DNA of 58,480 nucleotides from Planctomycetota bacterium (GCA_016930595.1 JAFGGJ010000068.1:1-58480); one strand, 5' to 3'; counted from the first letter of the stretch, positions 17,018-26,179 are shown. Notes: generated by a model not told the origin, from the sequence alone. Translations and numbers: made by a program.

Positions 17018-18283
17018 TTACTTCTTCCTGCGGGAACGGCGGCGGCGGCGGCGTTTCCTGGACGTCTTTTTCCCTTCCGGCTGCCTGTCGTGAGATTCTT
17101 CCCGGGGAACATCCTCTTCGGATGTTTCCTCGACATCCGGCAACGGACCTATTTCCAGTTCGGGGAACCGGGAGTCGTTATCATCCGCGACAGCCGATTC
17201 TCCTTCCGTCGCGGAAGCAGGCTGCACAGGTTCATCGGCGGCGGAGGTTTCGGAACGTGACACGGTCAACCTTGTGCCGTCCTCCTTGACCACGGTTATC
17301 CTGTCCGCGACGGGGTCCAGGGAAACCACTTTCACTTCCTCACCCTGAAAGACTATTTTGGAATTCCGCTTGGGCATTCTGGAAAGCAGCCACTTATACG
17401 TGCTTTCCTCAAAACGAAGGCAGCACATGAGCCTGCCGCAGCAGCCGGAGATCTTGCCCGGATCAAGTGTCGTTCGCTGCGTCTTGGCCATGCGCATGCC
17501 GACAGGGGCCAGCTCTTTCAGGAAGGTCCTGCAGCACAGGGGCCTGCCGCAGTGTTCGTAGTCGGACAGAAGCTTGGCTTTATCCCTGATGCCGACCTGC
17601 CTAAGCTCGATCCTGGTGTGAAATTCCCTGGCAAGATCCTTGACCAGATCACGGAAATCAATCCTGTGCTCCGCCATGAAATAGAAGACGATCTTTTCTC
17701 CGCCCAGGACATGTTCGACATCCACAAGGCTCATCTTCAGGCCGTGTTCTTCAATCTTCTGCTCGCAGATTTCCTTTTCACGGGCCACGTCGTGCTGTTC
17801 GATGTGGGCACTTCTTGCGATGTCTTCGGCGACCGCAAGGCGTAGAATACGCCCGGCGGTTTCCGGCTCCTCGCCATCAGGGATACGCTTCGGAGGCAAC
17901 ACGATCTTGCCGAGTTCGCTGCCGCGGCCGGTCTTCACAACGACTTTTGCGCCCGGCTTCAAACCGTCATCAAAGAAACTGAAAAACCAATCCTGCTGGA
18001 ACATCTTGCCGTAATCAACCAGCGACTTGTACCTGGGGGCACTGTCCCGGGCCTGCTTGCCGGTATCAGCACGATCACTGCCGGCCTCGGGTATATTACG
18101 AACGGACGGCTGCCCGTCGTTCGCGGATTCTGGCCCCGGGGAGGAAGCCGCCACGCCATCCACGGCGGATTCTCCGTCGTCGACGCCGCCCGACGAAGCA
18201 CCGGCCTGAGACGCCGGAGCGCCGCTCGTTTCGGGAACGGGCTTCTCGTCTTCCCGCCGGTCTTCTTCTTCAGTATTCGCCAT
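17018..18283 (-). CDS. ricT: PSP1-domain RicT (YaaT)-like protein
   Basis: 421 residues. The first roughly 80 are acidic, low-complexity and probably disordered. The PSP1/RicT core (about 85-330) contains EHCGRPLCC and SGCCGRLMCC, cysteines that in B. subtilis RicT take part in Fe-S cluster binding with RicA and RicF. The C-terminus ends in a strongly basic Arg/Lys tail after an acidic stretch. In Bacillus RicT affects RNase Y-dependent mRNA maturation. Gene order tmk-holB-ricT matches the Firmicute tmk-yaaQ-yaaR-holB-yaaT cluster without yaaQ and yaaR. RicA and RicF are not present here. Confidence 0.87.
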   Translation of the reverse strand: MANTEEEDRREDEKPVPETSGAPASQAGASSGGVDDGESAVDGVAASSPGPESANDGQPSVRNIPEAGSDRADTGKQARDSAPRYKSLVDYGKMFQQDWFFSFFDDGLKPGAKVVVKTGRGSELGKIVLPPKRIPDGEEPETAGRILRLAVAEDIARSAHIEQHDVAREKEICEQKIEEHGLKMSLVDVEHVLGGEKIVFYFMAEHRIDFRDLVKDLAREFHTRIELRQVGIRDKAKLLSDYEHCGRPLCCRTFLKELAPVGMRMAKTQRTTLDPGKISGCCGRLMCCLRFEESTYKWLLSRMPKRNSKIVFQGEEVKVVSLDPVADRITVVKEDGTRLTVSRSETSAADEPVQPASATEGESAVADDNDSRFPELEIGPLPDVEETSEEDVPREESHDRQPEGKKTSRKRRRRRRSRRKK

Positions 18284-18322
18284 ACAACAGCTCCAGAATC
18301 ACGTATGTGCTTGCCCCATCCA

Positions 18323-19285
18323 TTATATGAACACGTCCCGGTTAGTCACGGCTTCCCCCCGGAGCGCACGTTGCAGCCTGCCGAGAAGGGTGATCGTAAC
18401 GAGTTCGGGAGTGACGTTCTGGCGCACGGCCTTGTAGGCTTCGGCCAATACAGACAGCACCGTTCCCAACGGTTCGGTACCGCCGTTTCGCATTCTCCTG
18501 CGGAACAGAATGCTCAAGGCGGTTACAAGCTCCGACATGAATTCCCGTCGTTCGGCATTGTCGGAGAGGCCGTCCAGGACTCCGGTCACAGTCAGGCAGG
18601 AATCAACCGAAGCCGTCTCCGCAGAAACCGCTTCGATGATATCCTCGGCGGTGCGACGCACTGCTTCCGAATGCCTGGAAAAACCGAGTGCCACGCCCGG
18701 ACTGCCGCCGGAAGCATCCGCGACAAAATCCAGTTCCGCTTCCGGCACCGATTGCTCACGCAGAACCTGCCGCATGCCTTCCCTGGAAAGATGCCTGAAG
18801 CGGATGATCCTGGCTCTTGAAGGTATGGTCTCAAGCAGGGCTTCGATTCTGTTGACCGTAAGAACAAGCACCGTGCCGCGTGGAGGCTCCTCGAGCGATT
18901 TCAGAAGGCCGTTCTGTGCAAAGAGGTTCAACCTTTCGGCATCTTCAATAAGGACGACCCGCCCCCCTGAAAACATGGGCCTGCTGCCGAGGAATTGCCT
19001 AACCGTATTAACGACCTCGATCCTGATCTCCGCGGCGCCCGGTTCGATCACGTGCAGGAAATCCGGATGATTGCCGGAAGCATATAGCCTGCAGGATTTA
19101 CAGGCGTCCTCATCCGAAGGCTCATCATCCCGGCAAAGCAGGTAGCGCGCGAACGAGCTGGCCGTCATGGACTTGCCTACGCCGCGCGGGCCGATGAAGA
19201 GATAGAACGGAGCAATCCGCGCACGCCGTATATCCGACGCCAACATGGATGTTGCCGTACTCTGATCAATTATCCGTGAGAACAT
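18323..19285 (-). CDS. holB: DNA polymerase III delta' subunit
   Basis: 320 residues of an AAA+ clamp-loader subunit. P-loop GPRGVGKS, Walker-B-like VVLIEDAERL, SLEEPPRGTVLVL and SRARIIRFRHLS (the SRC-like sensor region) are present. The zinc module keeps three Cys (LLC, DAC, KSC) where four are usual, so zinc binding may be altered. The ATG at 19285 begins inside the end of tmk (20-base overlap), which supports coupled translation. It helps load the sliding clamp during replication. Confidence 0.88.
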   Translation of the reverse strand: MFSRIIDQSTATSMLASDIRRARIAPFYLFIGPRGVGKSMTASSFARYLLCRDDEPSDEDACKSCRLYASGNHPDFLHVIEPGAAEIRIEVVNTVRQFLGSRPMFSGGRVVLIEDAERLNLFAQNGLLKSLEEPPRGTVLVLTVNRIEALLETIPSRARIIRFRHLSREGMRQVLREQSVPEAELDFVADASGGSPGVALGFSRHSEAVRRTAEDIIEAVSAETASVDSCLTVTGVLDGLSDNAERREFMSELVTALSILFRRRMRNGGTEPLGTVLSVLAEAYKAVRQNVTPELVTITLLGRLQRALRGEAVTNRDVFI

Positions 19286-19883
19286 CTGATACCATTTCAA
19301 TGGCTTCCCGGACCACTTCTTCTTCCGGCCTTGTCGCATCCAGGACGGAAACCTTCCAGGGGTATTTTCTGCAGGCGAGCAGGAACCCTTCACGAACCGC
19401 CCTATGGTATTCCAATCCTCTTCCCTCGATAGCATCGATATGCGGACGGGACCCGGCGATCCGCCTGAAACCCTCCTCCGCTGGCAAATCGAGCAGCAGT
19501 GTCAGGCGAGGATCTGCGTTGCCGACCGCCATGCGGCCGAGTTCGAGCACAATGTCCACTCCGACACCGCCGGCCATGCCCTGGTATGCCATGGTGGACA
19601 GCAGGAACCTGTCCAGGACAACAACCTTGCCTTCCTCGAGCGCGGGCACAATCCGTTCATCCACCAATTGCCTGCGCGCCGCCATGAAGAGAAACGTCTC
19701 CGCCATGGGAGAGCAGGCTTCCCGCCCGGAAAGCAGAATATCCCTTATCCTTTCGCCCAAAGGGGTGTCGCCCGGGTCGCGAAGAAGAACCGCGGGAAAA
19801 CCCATGGACTCGACGTAATCGATCACCTTCCCGGCCAGCGTGCTTTTACCGGCGCCTTCGACGCCTTCGATTGCAAATATCAT
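19266..19883 (-). CDS. tmk: Thymidylate kinase
   Basis: About 205 residues. Makes dTDP from dTMP. It has the P-loop EGVEGAGKST, the DP motif in LLRDPGDTPLGE (family consensus has REPGGT, so Asp replaces Glu in the substrate loop), the LVDERIVPALEEGKVVVLDR block with the DR motif, and LDLPAE. ATG at 19883 is used; a TTG at 19892 has a better spaced GGGGAG and could be the true start. Part of the lpd-lipB-lipA-tmk-holB-ricT run. Confidence 0.92.
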   Translation of the reverse strand: MIFAIEGVEGAGKSTLAGKVIDYVESMGFPAVLLRDPGDTPLGERIRDILLSGREACSPMAETFLFMAARRQLVDERIVPALEEGKVVVLDRFLLSTMAYQGMAGGVGVDIVLELGRMAVGNADPRLTLLLDLPAEEGFRRIAGSRPHIDAIEGRGLEYHRAVREGFLLACRKYPWKVSVLDATRPEEEVVREAIEMVSDVLTDN

Positions 19884-19981
19884 GCCTTCCAAGCAATGCT
19901 CCCCGCAAGACCGCTCGCATCGGGATTGCCGTTCCGTGCACAGGGCCCACATGCCTCAGGCCGTACGGTAACGGCTACAGT

Positions 19982-20842
19982 CTACTGCATTTTATCACTT
20001 CGCGCCGATTCGGCCAGTATCGCCGCCTGGAAGGAACTCCTGACAAAAGGAGCAGCGGCCACGGCCCGGAAACCCAGTTCCCGGGCGGTTTTTTCATAAT
20101 CCGCAAAAACATCAGGATGAACGTACTCAGCAACGGCGATTGAGTTTCTGCCGGGAGCAAGATACTGCCCCATGGTCACAATGGCAACGCCGGACGCCCT
20201 GAGATCCTTCAGGACGGCGGTTACTTCAGCCCCTGTTTCACCGAAACCGAGCATCAGGCCGCTCTTCACCAGGGCCGCTTTCCGGCGGGCATGAGCCAGG
20301 ACGGCCAGGCTTCTTTCATAATCCGCTTTCGGACGAACCTGCCCGTAGAGTCGGGGCACCGTTTCGATGTTGTGGTTGAAAACCGCAGGCCCGGCGGCCA
20401 GAACAGTATCTATGGCATCCGGACTGCCCTTGAAATCCGGAGTAAGCACTTCCGTGGGTATGCCTGCAACCCGGCGGATACACCTGACAGTCTCCGCAAA
20501 ATGCGCCGCTCCACCGTCCTCGAGGTCGTCCCTGGTAACCGAAGTGATAACGGCGTATTCAAGCCGCATCCGGAAGACCGCTTCGGCTATTCGAGAAGGT
20601 TCATCCGGGTCAAGCCGCCGGGGACTGCCTTTTGTAACTGCACAAAACCGGCAGTCCCTTGTGCAGACGTCTCCCAGAATAAGAAATGTCGCAGTTCCGG
20701 AAGCGAAGCATTCCGCCCTGTTGGGGCAGCGCGCCTCGGAACAGACGGTGTGGAGATGCAGATCTTCCAGTATGGAGGACACCCGCCCGTCCTGACCGAC
20801 GGGAAGCCGTTTTATCAACCATGGCGGGAAACCGTGGCCCAT
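19982..20842 (-). CDS. lipA: Lipoyl synthase LipA
   Basis: 286 residues. Radical SAM enzyme that inserts two sulfurs into octanoyl chains on lipoyl domains. Both clusters are encoded: the auxiliary CxxxxCxxxxxC (CSEARCPNRAEC) and the SAM-binding CxxxCxxC (CTRDCRFC). The C-terminal VRSSF carries the RSS motif. The N-terminal FPPWLIKRLP is the usual LipA opening and supports the ATG at 20842, with GGAGG 4 bases before it. It starts inside lipB (28-base overlap). Confidence 0.96.
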   Translation of the reverse strand: MGHGFPPWLIKRLPVGQDGRVSSILEDLHLHTVCSEARCPNRAECFASGTATFLILGDVCTRDCRFCAVTKGSPRRLDPDEPSRIAEAVFRMRLEYAVITSVTRDDLEDGGAAHFAETVRCIRRVAGIPTEVLTPDFKGSPDAIDTVLAAGPAVFNHNIETVPRLYGQVRPKADYERSLAVLAHARRKAALVKSGLMLGFGETGAEVTAVLKDLRASGVAIVTMGQYLAPGRNSIAVAEYVHPDVFADYEKTARELGFRAVAAAPFVRSSFQAAILAESARSDKMQ

Positions 20843-21513
20843 ATATCCTCCGAAGGCACCTCTTCCGTGTCCACGCAGAAGACTTCTTCCATCGAGCTGC
20901 GCATCAATGCAGCTACTTCGGACAAGGGTGGAGCATTCCCCATGACGGCCTCTATGCTTGTAACGCCCTTATCCCTGATGCCGCAGGGCACAATCATGTC
21001 AAACATGCCGTTATCCCGGAACACGTTGAACGCAGTCCCGTGGTACGAGATCCATTTTCTGAACCCGACGCCGATCGCCATTATTTTCTCTTCGCCAACC
21101 CATACGCCCGTCAAGCCGGTCTTTCTGCTGCCGGAGATGCCCAGCAGCGCGGCCGCCCTGATTCCGGCTTCCTCCAAGGACCGCAGGAACCAGTGCACGT
21201 TGCGCTGCAGGTGTTCCATGGGGATGATCGGATACGAAATCAACTGGCCCGGATAGTGTACGGTAATGTCGCCTCCACGGTCACATTCAACAAGACTGAT
21301 GCCCATCTGCTCGATTCCGGTCCTGGCGCAGACCAGATGGTCCCACGTACCGCCCCTGCCCAGAGTAATGACAGGGTCGTGTTCGAGAAACAGGATGTAG
21401 CCGGTACCGCGCTGCATTGAAACCCGTTCGAGGAGGACCTTCTGCAGATCCCATGCTTCTTCGTAAGGGATCCGCCCCAGAAAAGCCGTCTTTATGGTGA
21501 AAGATGAATCCAT
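20815..21513 (-). CDS. lipB: Octanoyltransferase LipB
   Basis: 232 residues. Transfers octanoyl from acyl carrier protein to lipoyl domains. Signature ECDRGGDITVHYPGQLISYP is present; the family consensus has RGG(K/D)xTxHxPGQ. The catalytic Lys is in VWVGEEKIMAIG and the nucleophilic Cys in VPCGI. GAGGT precedes the ATG by 6 bases. It lies between lpd and lipA, giving a full de novo lipoylation set. The substrate dehydrogenase complexes (E1/E2 or glycine cleavage) are outside the window. Confidence 0.95.
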   Translation of the reverse strand: MDSSFTIKTAFLGRIPYEEAWDLQKVLLERVSMQRGTGYILFLEHDPVITLGRGGTWDHLVCARTGIEQMGISLVECDRGGDITVHYPGQLISYPIIPMEHLQRNVHWFLRSLEEAGIRAAALLGISGSRKTGLTGVWVGEEKIMAIGVGFRKWISYHGTAFNVFRDNGMFDMIVPCGIRDKGVTSIEAVMGNAPPLSEVAALMRSSMEEVFCVDTEEVPSEDIWATVSRHG

Positions 21514-21522
21514 CCGCGTACC

Positions 21523-22905
21523 TCACACAGTGTGAAGCGGCAGCCCCAGGCCGACCATCGCAGCTTCCAGCAGCGCTTCGGAGAAAGTGGGGTGGGGGAA
21601 AGGAATCCCGGCCAGATCTTCCAGGGCCGCGCCCATCCTGACAGCCAGCGCCACGGCTGCTATGTTTTCCCCCGCTCCCTCTCCGACAATTTCACCGCCG
21701 ACAACGGTGGAATTGTCGTCATGGTAGAGCGTGACGTATCCCGCAGTCTCGCCGACCGTGTGCGCCCTGCCGAGGGCCCTGAGCGGGAACGAAGCCTCAC
21801 CGACGCCGTTGCCGCCGTCGTCCGGGCCGCCCGGAACGCGCCCCACCCACGCGGCCTCGGGGTGAGTGTAGACGACGGAAGCAGCCGGCTGCAGCCCGTC
21901 GTCATCCGGCTCGCCGGTTATCCGGCGAACAGCGCTCACCGCCTGATGGCTGGCGACGTGCGCCAGCATCGGCAACGAGCCGGCGGCATCGCCGATAACG
22001 TACACCCCGTCGGCAGCATTCCCGCATTTGTCCACGGCCACGCGGCCGTTGTCCAGGCGGGCCAGTCCAAGACCATCGACGTCCATGCCGTCAAGGCAGG
22101 GACGGCGTCCCACCGCGCTGATGACTGTTTCGGCTTCCAGCACCGAACCATCGGCCAAAGAGACGGCGGCTCCACTTTCGTTCCGGCCTATGCCCGCCAC
22201 TTTGCAACCGGTCTTTATGCCGATACGCATGCGCTTCAGCGCCCTGGTCATTTCCTTTGAAACACTCGGCGGCGCCATGGGCAGGATACGGTCGAGAAGC
22301 TCAACAATCGTTACCCGCCTCCCCGTCATCGCATAGTAACACGCCAGCTCGGTCCCTATTATGCCGCCTCCTATGACAACCACGGTTTTGCCGACGGGAC
22401 GGCCCAGTTCCAGTATTTCATCGCTGCCGAGCACAACCCCGCCGTCGGGCTCAAGCCCTTTCGGGAAAAACGGGGCCGAGCCGGTTGCGATGACGAGGTT
22501 CGCCGCCTGCACTTCGACAGAAGAATCGTCCGTGTGGATATCAACGCGGCCGGGCTCAGAAACAACCCCCCTGCCCTTTATCAACGACACGTTGCGTTTT
22601 CTGAAAAGGGTCTCTACGCCCTTGGCCAGATTCTGCACCGTGCGAGAGGCATGATCAAAAGCTCCCTTGTCACTGAAGGTTACCGGAAAATCCTGCTGTC
22701 CTACCGACGAACCATGGCCGGCCCTGTACGTCGTCAAAGCCGACGCTATCAGTGCCTTGGTCGGAATGCATCCCCGGTTGAGACACGTGCCGCCGATGCG
22801 GTTTTTTTCGACAAGCACCACCCGCAGGCCGGCAAGACCCGCGCGAAGAGCGGCCACGTAACCGCCTGGTCCGGAACCTATGACTGCAACGTCGTACTTC
22901 TCCAT
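21523..22905 (-). CDS. lpd: Dihydrolipoyl dehydrogenase (E3)
   Basis: 460 residues. FAD-linked disulfide oxidoreductase that reoxidises dihydrolipoamide with NAD+. It has the FAD motif VIGSGPGGYVAAL, the redox disulfide in GGTCLNRGCIPTK, the NAD motif VVIGGGIIGTELA, GVYVIGDAAG and the C-terminal active-site His-Glu pair in PHPTFSEALLEA. The ATG at 22905 has GGAGG 8 bases upstream. First gene of the lipoylation run; lipB follows after 9 bases. Confidence 0.95.
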   Translation of the reverse strand: MEKYDVAVIGSGPGGYVAALRAGLAGLRVVLVEKNRIGGTCLNRGCIPTKALIASALTTYRAGHGSSVGQQDFPVTFSDKGAFDHASRTVQNLAKGVETLFRKRNVSLIKGRGVVSEPGRVDIHTDDSSVEVQAANLVIATGSAPFFPKGLEPDGGVVLGSDEILELGRPVGKTVVVIGGGIIGTELACYYAMTGRRVTIVELLDRILPMAPPSVSKEMTRALKRMRIGIKTGCKVAGIGRNESGAAVSLADGSVLEAETVISAVGRRPCLDGMDVDGLGLARLDNGRVAVDKCGNAADGVYVIGDAAGSLPMLAHVASHQAVSAVRRITGEPDDDGLQPAASVVYTHPEAAWVGRVPGGPDDGGNGVGEASFPLRALGRAHTVGETAGYVTLYHDDNSTVVGGEIVGEGAGENIAAVALAVRMGAALEDLAGIPFPHPTFSEALLEAAMVGLGLPLHTV

Positions 22906-22938
22906 TTCTGTAGCCTCCAGCCGGAACCGCGTCCACTC

Positions 22939-22944
22939 ATTATA
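22939..22944 (-). promoter_or_regulatory. Predicted -10 element for lpd
   Basis: TATAAT on the - strand, 33 bases before the lpd ATG. No good -35 at standard spacing. It is divergent from the + strand promoter at 22966-22993. Confidence 0.4.
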
Positions 22945-22965
22945 GCTCCCGAACGATTGATTTCC

Positions 22966-22993
22966 TTGCACGTACCGCCTTCATCAATATGAT
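22966..22993 (+). promoter_or_regulatory. Predicted promoter for the second URO-D family gene
   Basis: TTGCAC (22966-22971), 16-base spacer, TATGAT (22988-22993), placing transcription start about 40 bases before the ATG at 23040. Confidence 0.5.
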
Positions 22994-23039
22994 TCGTTAC
23001 TGCTCAGGATACGGTCACCAGAAAGGGAGAAGATCCGCA

Positions 23040-24122
23040 ATGACGCACCGTGAACGCATTCTCGGCCGGATAGCCGGCGACAGTGTCGACCGTCACCCGT
23101 ATTTCCCGGACCTTTCCTATTACCACAAAGTCCGGAATTCCCAGGGCAACATGCCCGAAAAGTATGCCGGCATGACGTTACTCGAAATGCACGCCGAAAT
23201 GGATGCCGGGATTCTCGTTCACGTATACGGCGACTATTACAAGCTGAGCTACGGCAGCGTGGAAATCCTCACCGAGACTCACGGCAGCGAAACCGCCCAC
23301 ATATACAGGACACCGAAGGGCGAACTGCGGGAAGTGCGACGGAGGACTTCGCCGCATGAATCTCCTTTCGTCGTCGAACACTACCTTAAAACACCGGCCG
23401 ACTTTGAAATCATGGAATATGTGCTGCGGGATCAGACCGTAACCCCTGACTATCCCGCTCTCCAGGCGATCATCGACGGGATAGGCGGCCAGGGCATCGT
23501 GGACCTGGTCCTGCCGCGATCGCCCCTGCCCCGCGTTCTCATCGACTGGATGGGAGTTACCGCCGGCATATATGCGATCTACGACGCCCCCGACAAGCTT
23601 GAATCGCTGCTGCGGACCATGGCGAAGGCTAACGAGCCCGTAATGGAAATAGCGGCGAAAGCCCCGGGCGAAGTCTGCATCTTCGGCGATAATATCGACA
23701 ACATCACGCTGAGTCCCGACCTGTTCTCCAGGTATTCCGTGCCTCACTACCGCAAGTACTCGGCCCTGCTGCAGGAACACGGCAAGAAAGTCGCCGCCCA
23801 CATGGACGGCCGGCTGCAGGGTCTTCTGCCCCTGATCAGGGAAACCGGTCTGGACATTGTGGACGGAGCGACCCCCGCCCCGATGAACGACTACGAGCCG
23901 CACGAATTGGCCGCCGCTCTCGGCCCCGGCCAGATCGCCTGGTGCGGCGTGCCGGCGTCGTCGTTCTGCGATTCCACTTCACTTGACGACATACTTGCCC
24001 TGAATGACCGGATAGTGGAAGCGCTCGGCGACAAGGCGATACTCAACGTGGGAGACCAGGTCCCGCCGGACGCGGACATACACAAGGTTGCCGCGCTGGG
24101 GGAGCATATCAGGAATTTATGA
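23040..24122 (+). CDS. Uroporphyrinogen decarboxylase (URO-D) family protein (second copy)
   Basis: 360-residue TIM-barrel protein. N-terminal MTHRERILGRIAGDSVDRHP is the usual opening of URO-D-like methyltransferase relatives; HemE signatures are absent. The first copy's HTCG zinc motif is here HMDG, so the Cys ligand is lost and chemistry may differ. Other recognisable parts are GDNIDNITLSPDLFSRY and DIVDGATPAPMND. The ATG at 23040 sits after GGGAGA; an upstream in-frame ATG at 22989 lies inside the predicted -10 box and is rejected. The 3' end overlaps the convergent DUF58 gene by 14 bases. Confidence 0.82.
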   Translation: MTHRERILGRIAGDSVDRHPYFPDLSYYHKVRNSQGNMPEKYAGMTLLEMHAEMDAGILVHVYGDYYKLSYGSVEILTETHGSETAHIYRTPKGELREVRRRTSPHESPFVVEHYLKTPADFEIMEYVLRDQTVTPDYPALQAIIDGIGGQGIVDLVLPRSPLPRVLIDWMGVTAGIYAIYDAPDKLESLLRTMAKANEPVMEIAAKAPGEVCIFGDNIDNITLSPDLFSRYSVPHYRKYSALLQEHGKKVAAHMDGRLQGLLPLIRETGLDIVDGATPAPMNDYEPHELAAALGPGQIAWCGVPASSFCDSTSLDDILALNDRIVEALGDKAILNVGDQVPPDADIHKVAALGEHIRNL

Positions 24123-24957
24123 AACCCGCCTGGGCAAGTATGTTCATGGCCGTCTGAACAGCAGAAACACCTGGGGCGACGTCAAGCATCCGGATTCCGA
24201 CAGACAGGAATTCTTCTCTCAACGCTTTCGCCAGGTTAACCCATTCAAGGCGATACTTGTCCGCCTGGGCGGCCCCCCATCTGAACATCGCCTTGTCGCC
24301 GTTTTCGATACCAAGGATCTCGAGATCGCCGGCCGCATCCGGCCCCATGTCCGCCGGCACGAGCAGCCTGGCGGCCACGGCCCTTGCCGAAGGCGCCCTG
24401 CCGAGATTCAGGCTGCGTCCCGCCGCAACATCTTCCATTTCCGAGTAGAAGTCCCCCAGGTACACCACGAGACCTTTGCCGTAAAGCAGGTCTGAGAACC
24501 CCCGGAAAAGCCCTTGGGAGCCTGTACCAGGCTCATCCGCACGAGCGGTTTCAAGAAAAGCGGTCAGTGCTTCCAGGTTGTTGCCCATGAAATCCCGGCG
24601 GCGGCTCCCCGCCACAATGACCCGGACGCGCAGCCCTTCCAGGAACGCCCCCGCAAGCAGCAGCGCCGCCCGGCGCGCGAGCGTAAATCTGGTCGGCTCG
24701 CCGAAACACATGCTGCCGGAAGCATCCACGACCACGGCAAGACTCCCTTCGATGCCCCGGGTCGTTTCCTTCACGTAGGGGAGACGCGTGCGCCGGTAAG
24801 CGTTCCAATCCACCCTCCTGAGGTCGTCGCCTTCATAGTAATGCCTGTGCCCGTAGAATTCTTCGCCCTGTCCGGGCAATCTGCCGTGCACGGTCGCCAT
24901 CTGGCCTTCACGGCCCGCTGCAAGCAGCCTCCTGATAAGCGCCACACCGGCCAGCAC
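24109..24957 (-). CDS. DUF58 / vWA-like protein
   Basis: 282 residues. The N-terminal DUF58 block EGDDLRRVDWNAYRRTRLP is followed by a vWA-like domain with the metal-site motif VVDASGSM (DxSxS) and YLGDFYSEME. Family members usually neighbour a MoxR AAA+ ATPase and Bat/DUF4175 proteins; none is adjacent here, though a DUF4175-like gene is 7 kb away. No membrane segments. The start is GTG at 24957, the only start in frame before an upstream stop, with a weak ribosome site. It follows galK by 31 bases and converges with the URO-D gene. Confidence 0.82.
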   Translation of the reverse strand: MLAGVALIRRLLAAGREGQMATVHGRLPGQGEEFYGHRHYYEGDDLRRVDWNAYRRTRLPYVKETTRGIEGSLAVVVDASGSMCFGEPTRFTLARRAALLLAGAFLEGLRVRVIVAGSRRRDFMGNNLEALTAFLETARADEPGTGSQGLFRGFSDLLYGKGLVVYLGDFYSEMEDVAAGRSLNLGRAPSARAVAARLLVPADMGPDAAGDLEILGIENGDKAMFRWGAAQADKYRLEWVNLAKALREEFLSVGIRMLDVAPGVSAVQTAMNILAQAGFINS

Positions 24958-24988
24958 GCCGGATTCCGCGACTTTTTCGGTGGACGGG

Positions 24989-26179
24989 CTAACGTACAGG
25001 GTCAGTCCCCTTTCCGGATCGGGCTATACGGCTGACTCGAGCTCCCTGAGAAGGCCGGAAAGTCCACCCCCGGCCGTTGTTTCCGGTCTTCCTGCCGTAC
25101 GTGTCGAGCACAGCCGTCATGAACTCATCCTCCTGGCCGGGCACCACGAGGTTGACAGTACAGCCCCCGAAGCCTCCTCCCGTCATCCTGGCGCCGAAAC
25201 CTGCATCAGCATGTTCGTCGAAATACATGCGCGCTGCTTCGACCATCGTGTCGAGTTCGCCGCAGCTCACTTCGAAGTCGTCACGCAGTGAATTATGGCT
25301 GGCGTACATAAGCGATCCGAACAACCGGTAGTTTCCTTCTCCAAGGGCTTTAACGGCCCTGAGCGCACGTTCGTTCTCCATAATAACGTGCCGGGCCCTC
25401 CTGTAGTTGATGGCTCCCAGCCTGGCCTTGTTCGCCTCCAGCTGCTGCGGGAGAACCTCCCGCAACAGCCCTTTTCTCCCCAGTATCACACGCGCCGCTT
25501 CTTCGCAGGATGCCCTGCGCTCGTTGTACGGCGCCGCGCCAAGGTCATGTTTGACGTCCGTATCCAGCACCACTATGGACACGTCTTCATGCCGTACCGG
25601 AACCATGTCGTGGGTAAGGGTGGAACAGTCCAGCAGGACCGCCTTGTCTTCCTCCCCGAATACGCTTACGTACTGATCCATTATTCCGCACATGACGCCG
25701 ACGTAACGGTTCTCCGCCCTCTGCGCAGCCTTGATGACTTCCAGCGGCTCCCATGCGGCGCCCGCGCGCTTCAGGAAAGCCTGGACAAAAGCAACTTCCA
25801 GCGCCGCCGATGACGAAAGCCCCGCGCCTTCAGGCACATCGCCGCTGAAGGTTGCCGATATCCCGCCCGGATTCAGGCCCTTTTCAAGGACAACGCCAAG
25901 CGAACCAAGTACGTAGTCCCGCCACGTCCCGGTCCGTTTGAAATCCGCCCCTACCGCACGCTTCAGCACCTCCCCGCGATCCACGGCATGGATCACCAGC
26001 ATGTTGTCACCGCGCGGTGAAAAGGCGACCCTGACGCTCCGGTCAATGGCCGCGGGCAGCACGTAGCCCCCGTTATAGTCGGTATGCTCACCTATAAGAT
26101 TGACCCGGCCCGGCGCAACCGATTCCATGTCCGGATCCCCGGAGAAAATCTTTCTATACGCTTCGATATGCTCCTGCAC
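24989..26179 (-). CDS. galK: Galactokinase (GHMP family)
   Basis: 396 residues. Phosphorylates galactose at C1 in the Leloir pathway. It has the galactokinase signature GRVNLIGEHTDYNGGYVLPA (about residues 24-43), the ATP motif PEGAGLSSSAALE, the catalytic-Asp block GIMDQYVSVFG and the C-terminal GARMTGGGFGGCTVNLV. The C-terminal 30 residues beyond the last domain are basic and not typical. GTG start at 26179 with AGGAG 5 bases upstream. No galT or galE nearby, so the pathway is split or the enzyme acts on a related sugar. Confidence 0.93.
   Translation of the reverse strand: MQEHIEAYRKIFSGDPDMESVAPGRVNLIGEHTDYNGGYVLPAAIDRSVRVAFSPRGDNMLVIHAVDRGEVLKRAVGADFKRTGTWRDYVLGSLGVVLEKGLNPGGISATFSGDVPEGAGLSSSAALEVAFVQAFLKRAGAAWEPLEVIKAAQRAENRYVGVMCGIMDQYVSVFGEEDKAVLLDCSTLTHDMVPVRHEDVSIVVLDTDVKHDLGAAPYNERRASCEEAARVILGRKGLLREVLPQQLEANKARLGAINYRRARHVIMENERALRAVKALGEGNYRLFGSLMYASHNSLRDDFEVSCGELDTMVEAARMYFDEHADAGFGARMTGGGFGGCTVNLVVPGQEDEFMTAVLDTYGRKTGNNGRGWTFRPSQGARVSRIARSGKGTDPVR

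Noticed and set aside
22989-23039. N-terminal extension of the second URO-D protein
   Set aside because: The extra codons overlap the predicted -10 box and lack family sequence; the ATG at 23040 has the better ribosome site.
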